Part shown: in pieces, positions 61,931 through 64,000 of the stretch
Position numbering within the stretch: the stretch's first letter is position 1
Layout of the letters: every line of letters starts with the position of its first letter
Assembly (NCBI GenBank): GCA_009192285.1
Contig: CM018605.1
Span: forward strand, 1,963,247 to 2,027,246
DNA: 64,000 nucleotides
Origin: Morchella semilibera
Lineage: Eukaryota; Ascomycota; Pezizomycetes; Pezizales; Morchellaceae
Direction of reading: 5' to 3'
The notes under the pieces: model-generated
Told to the model about the DNA's origin: nothing
What the model saw: the letters and a program-made list of their open reading frames with translations, nothing else
Database searches by the model: none
Position numbers and translations under genes: made by a program

Positions 61931-64000
61931 ATGAGCTATTCAAAAAAAGACGAAGATGCAGATCAAGCAATCTTCAAGGTTGACCGTACTTCTGTATTCC
62001 AAGAAGGTAAGCTTCCTCAATTAACTCTTAATTATCCAATTATAGGTGTGAGGCTAGTAGCTGACGTCTGGTGCCCCAAAAGCACGACTTTTCAACACAT
62101 CGCCCATATCACCACGCCGTTGTCGCATCTTATTGACCAAAATTACCTATCTACTTCATACTGGTGAACGGTTTCCTACATCTGAAGCAACTTCCCTCTT
62201 TTTTGGGATAACTAAACTATTCCAGCATCGCGATGCTTCGCTTAGACAGATGGTTTACTTGGTTATCAAGGAGCTGGCAGACACTGCGGAGGATGTCATC
62301 ATGGTTACATCTTCAGTCATGAAAGATGTTGCCGGTGGTGGAAGGGGAGCAGGGGAGCAGGAGGTTTACAGGGCGAACGCTATAAGAGCATTGTGTAGGA
62401 TCATTGATGTGAGTCGGAGAAACTGTTTTGGTCTCAGGATAGCTTGGGATTGGTTTTGCGGCAGTTCTGGAAACCAATTGGCAAACATTAGTACCTGGTG
62501 GCTATCATGCCTTACTACCTTCGACTTCTGCACGACTCTAGACATAGCGATTTTAACCTTTGACTGACATGAGTACGGCACAGGGCACCACTGTTCAAGC
62601 GATAGAGCGTCTTCTTAAGACTGCAATTGTCGATAAGAACCCCTCGGTCTCGTCGGCAGCGCTTGTATCTGCTTATCACCTTCTCCCCACTGCTCGCGAT
62701 GTTGTACGCAGGTGGGCGAATGAAACTCAAGAAGCTGCCCTTTCTGGATCCAAATCAGGGGGATTCAGCTTAGGATTCGGCTCATCTGCAGCTTCTGTAC
62801 CCCAAGGCTCTGGTATGACCCAATACCATGCCATCGGTCTTCTATATCAGATGCGCTCCCATGACCGAATGGCGCTTGTCAAGATGGTACAACAGTTTGC
62901 GAATGGGACCGTCAAGAATCCCGCTGCTGTTATCATGCTGGTGCGACTTGCTGCTAAGATCGCGGACGAAGACCCAGGGTTGAGGAAGCCAATGTACACC
63001 CTGTTGGAGGGATGGCTAAGACATAAGGCTGAGATGGTAAATTTCGAGGCGGCCAAAGCAATATGCGAGTTGCGGGATGTAACAGATGCTGAGGTTGCTC
63101 CAGCTATCAATGGTAAGTACCCTTTCCCGGAGGTAACGAGTGCATTCATAACAATTTAATTGGTCAGTTCTTCAACTATATCTCACATCCCCGCGGGCTG
63201 TTGCCAAATTCACTGCCATTCGGATCCTCCACAATTTCGCATCTATTCGTCCCTCTGCGGTTAACGTTTGCAATATGGACATTGAGACGTTACTTAATAA
63301 CTCTAATCGTTCAATTGCAACCTTTGCCATTACCACTCTGCTCAAAACTGGAAATGAATCTTCGGTTGACAGGCTTATTGGCAAGATCAGCGGACTCATG
63401 GCTGATATCACAGATGAATTCAAGATCACTATCGTGGAGGCGATCCGCACACTGTGTTTGAAGTTTCCAAGCAAGCAAGCAGCAATGCTAACGTTTTTGA
63501 GTGGGGTTCTAAGGGACGAGGGTGGCTATGAGTTTAAAAAGACTGTAGTAGAAAGCATGTTTGATTTGATCAAGTTTGTGCCTGAAAGTCGAGAAGAAGG
63601 TAAGATCTGTTTTTCGACAGCAACAATAATGCTCTTCTCACACCACTCTAGCACTTGCGCATCTCTGCGAGTTTATCGAGGACTGTGAGTTTACCAAGCT
63701 CGCTGTTCGCATTTTGCACCTGCTTGGTACAGAAGGGCCGAGAACCACCCAGCCAACCAAATATATTCGGTATATATATAACCGTGTCGTTCTCGAGAAT
63801 GCAGTAGTTCGTGCTGCCGCCGTTACCGCATTGGCAAAGTTTGGCGTTGCAAGCAAAGAAGGGGAGAAGGTTGACCCAGAGGTGAAGAAAAGTGTGGTTG
63901 TATTGTTGACCAGATGCTTGGACGATCCCGATGATGAAGTCAGGGATAGAGCAGCTCTCAATTTGAGATTGATTCAACAGGAGGATGGCGAGGAGGTGGC
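61931..64000 (+). CDS. SEC21: Coatomer subunit gamma, 5' part
   Basis: Part of the COPI coat that forms vesicles at the Golgi for return transport to the ER. Exons in the window: 61931-62006, 62083-62408, 62584-63112, 63168-63599, and 63652 to the window edge; phases join, giving about 570 residues of an expected 900. It starts [11 protein letters not shown]. The adaptin-like trunk follows: [17 protein letters not shown], the [13 protein letters not shown] segment, [30 protein letters not shown] joined to [25 protein letters not shown], and repeated HEAT-like helices to the edge. Joining exon 2 to exon 3 uses the AG at 62583 rather than nearer ones, because it restores the conserved order. 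The appendage domain lies outside the window. Confidence 0.94.

Overview
The window is a piece of a filamentous ascomycete nuclear genome. The genes are housekeeping eukaryotic genes cut by many short introns (about 46 to 175 nt, mostly 50 to 70 nt, GT...AG). They include a TEL1/ATM kinase, a WSC sensor, a DFG5/DCW1-type GH76 protein and a fungal MET2. Low gene density, large Ty3/gypsy insertions and a heavily repeated intergenic octamer TACATGTA fit a repeat-rich Pezizomycete (truffle-like) genome. That placement is inference.

Layout. 0.2-2.8 kb: two adjacent minus-strand ankyrin-repeat genes. 3.0-19.3 kb: a nested retrotransposon block. It has three LTRs of one gypsy-type family (A at 3034, 11109 and 18986), a decayed internal A region, a second A copy with an open integrase, and a chromodomain Ty3/gypsy element (B) inserted into that second copy. 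A single N at 11388 marks an assembly junction that almost certainly hides sequence. The outermost A LTRs are flanked by the same 4 bp (ACGT). 19.9-21.5 kb: folylpolyglutamate synthase (+). 22.96-32.4 kb: TEL1 (+, 11 exons, about 2938 aa). 34.4-36.1 kb: GH76 cell-wall protein (+). 39.2-41.4 kb: methylenetetrahydrofolate reductase (-). 42.6-43.9 kb: mitochondrial Sel1-repeat protein (+). 44.1-46.3 kb: CTP synthase (-), divergent from exosome subunit RRP46 (+, 46.6-47.4 kb). 48.2-48.9 kb: mitochondrial oxidoreductase-like protein (-). 53.7-55.3 kb: WSC-domain stress sensor (+). 58.7-60.5 kb: homoserine O-acetyltransferase MET2 (+). 61.9 kb to the right edge: coatomer gamma SEC21 (+, truncated by the window).

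Functional links. FPGS, MTHFR and MET2 all serve one-carbon and methionine metabolism and lie within 41 kb, though not as a tight cluster. GH76 and WSC both concern cell-wall building and sensing. The intergenic regions carry several short non-autonomous inverted-repeat elements, some with clear target-site duplications. I do not see a clearly new multigene system. The most unusual signals are a probable AT-AC intron in the CTP synthase gene, the TACATGTA octamer, and the MITE-like elements with 9 to 11 bp duplications.

Exon coordinates were worked out by hand from reading frame, splice signals and family conservation; they are predictions.
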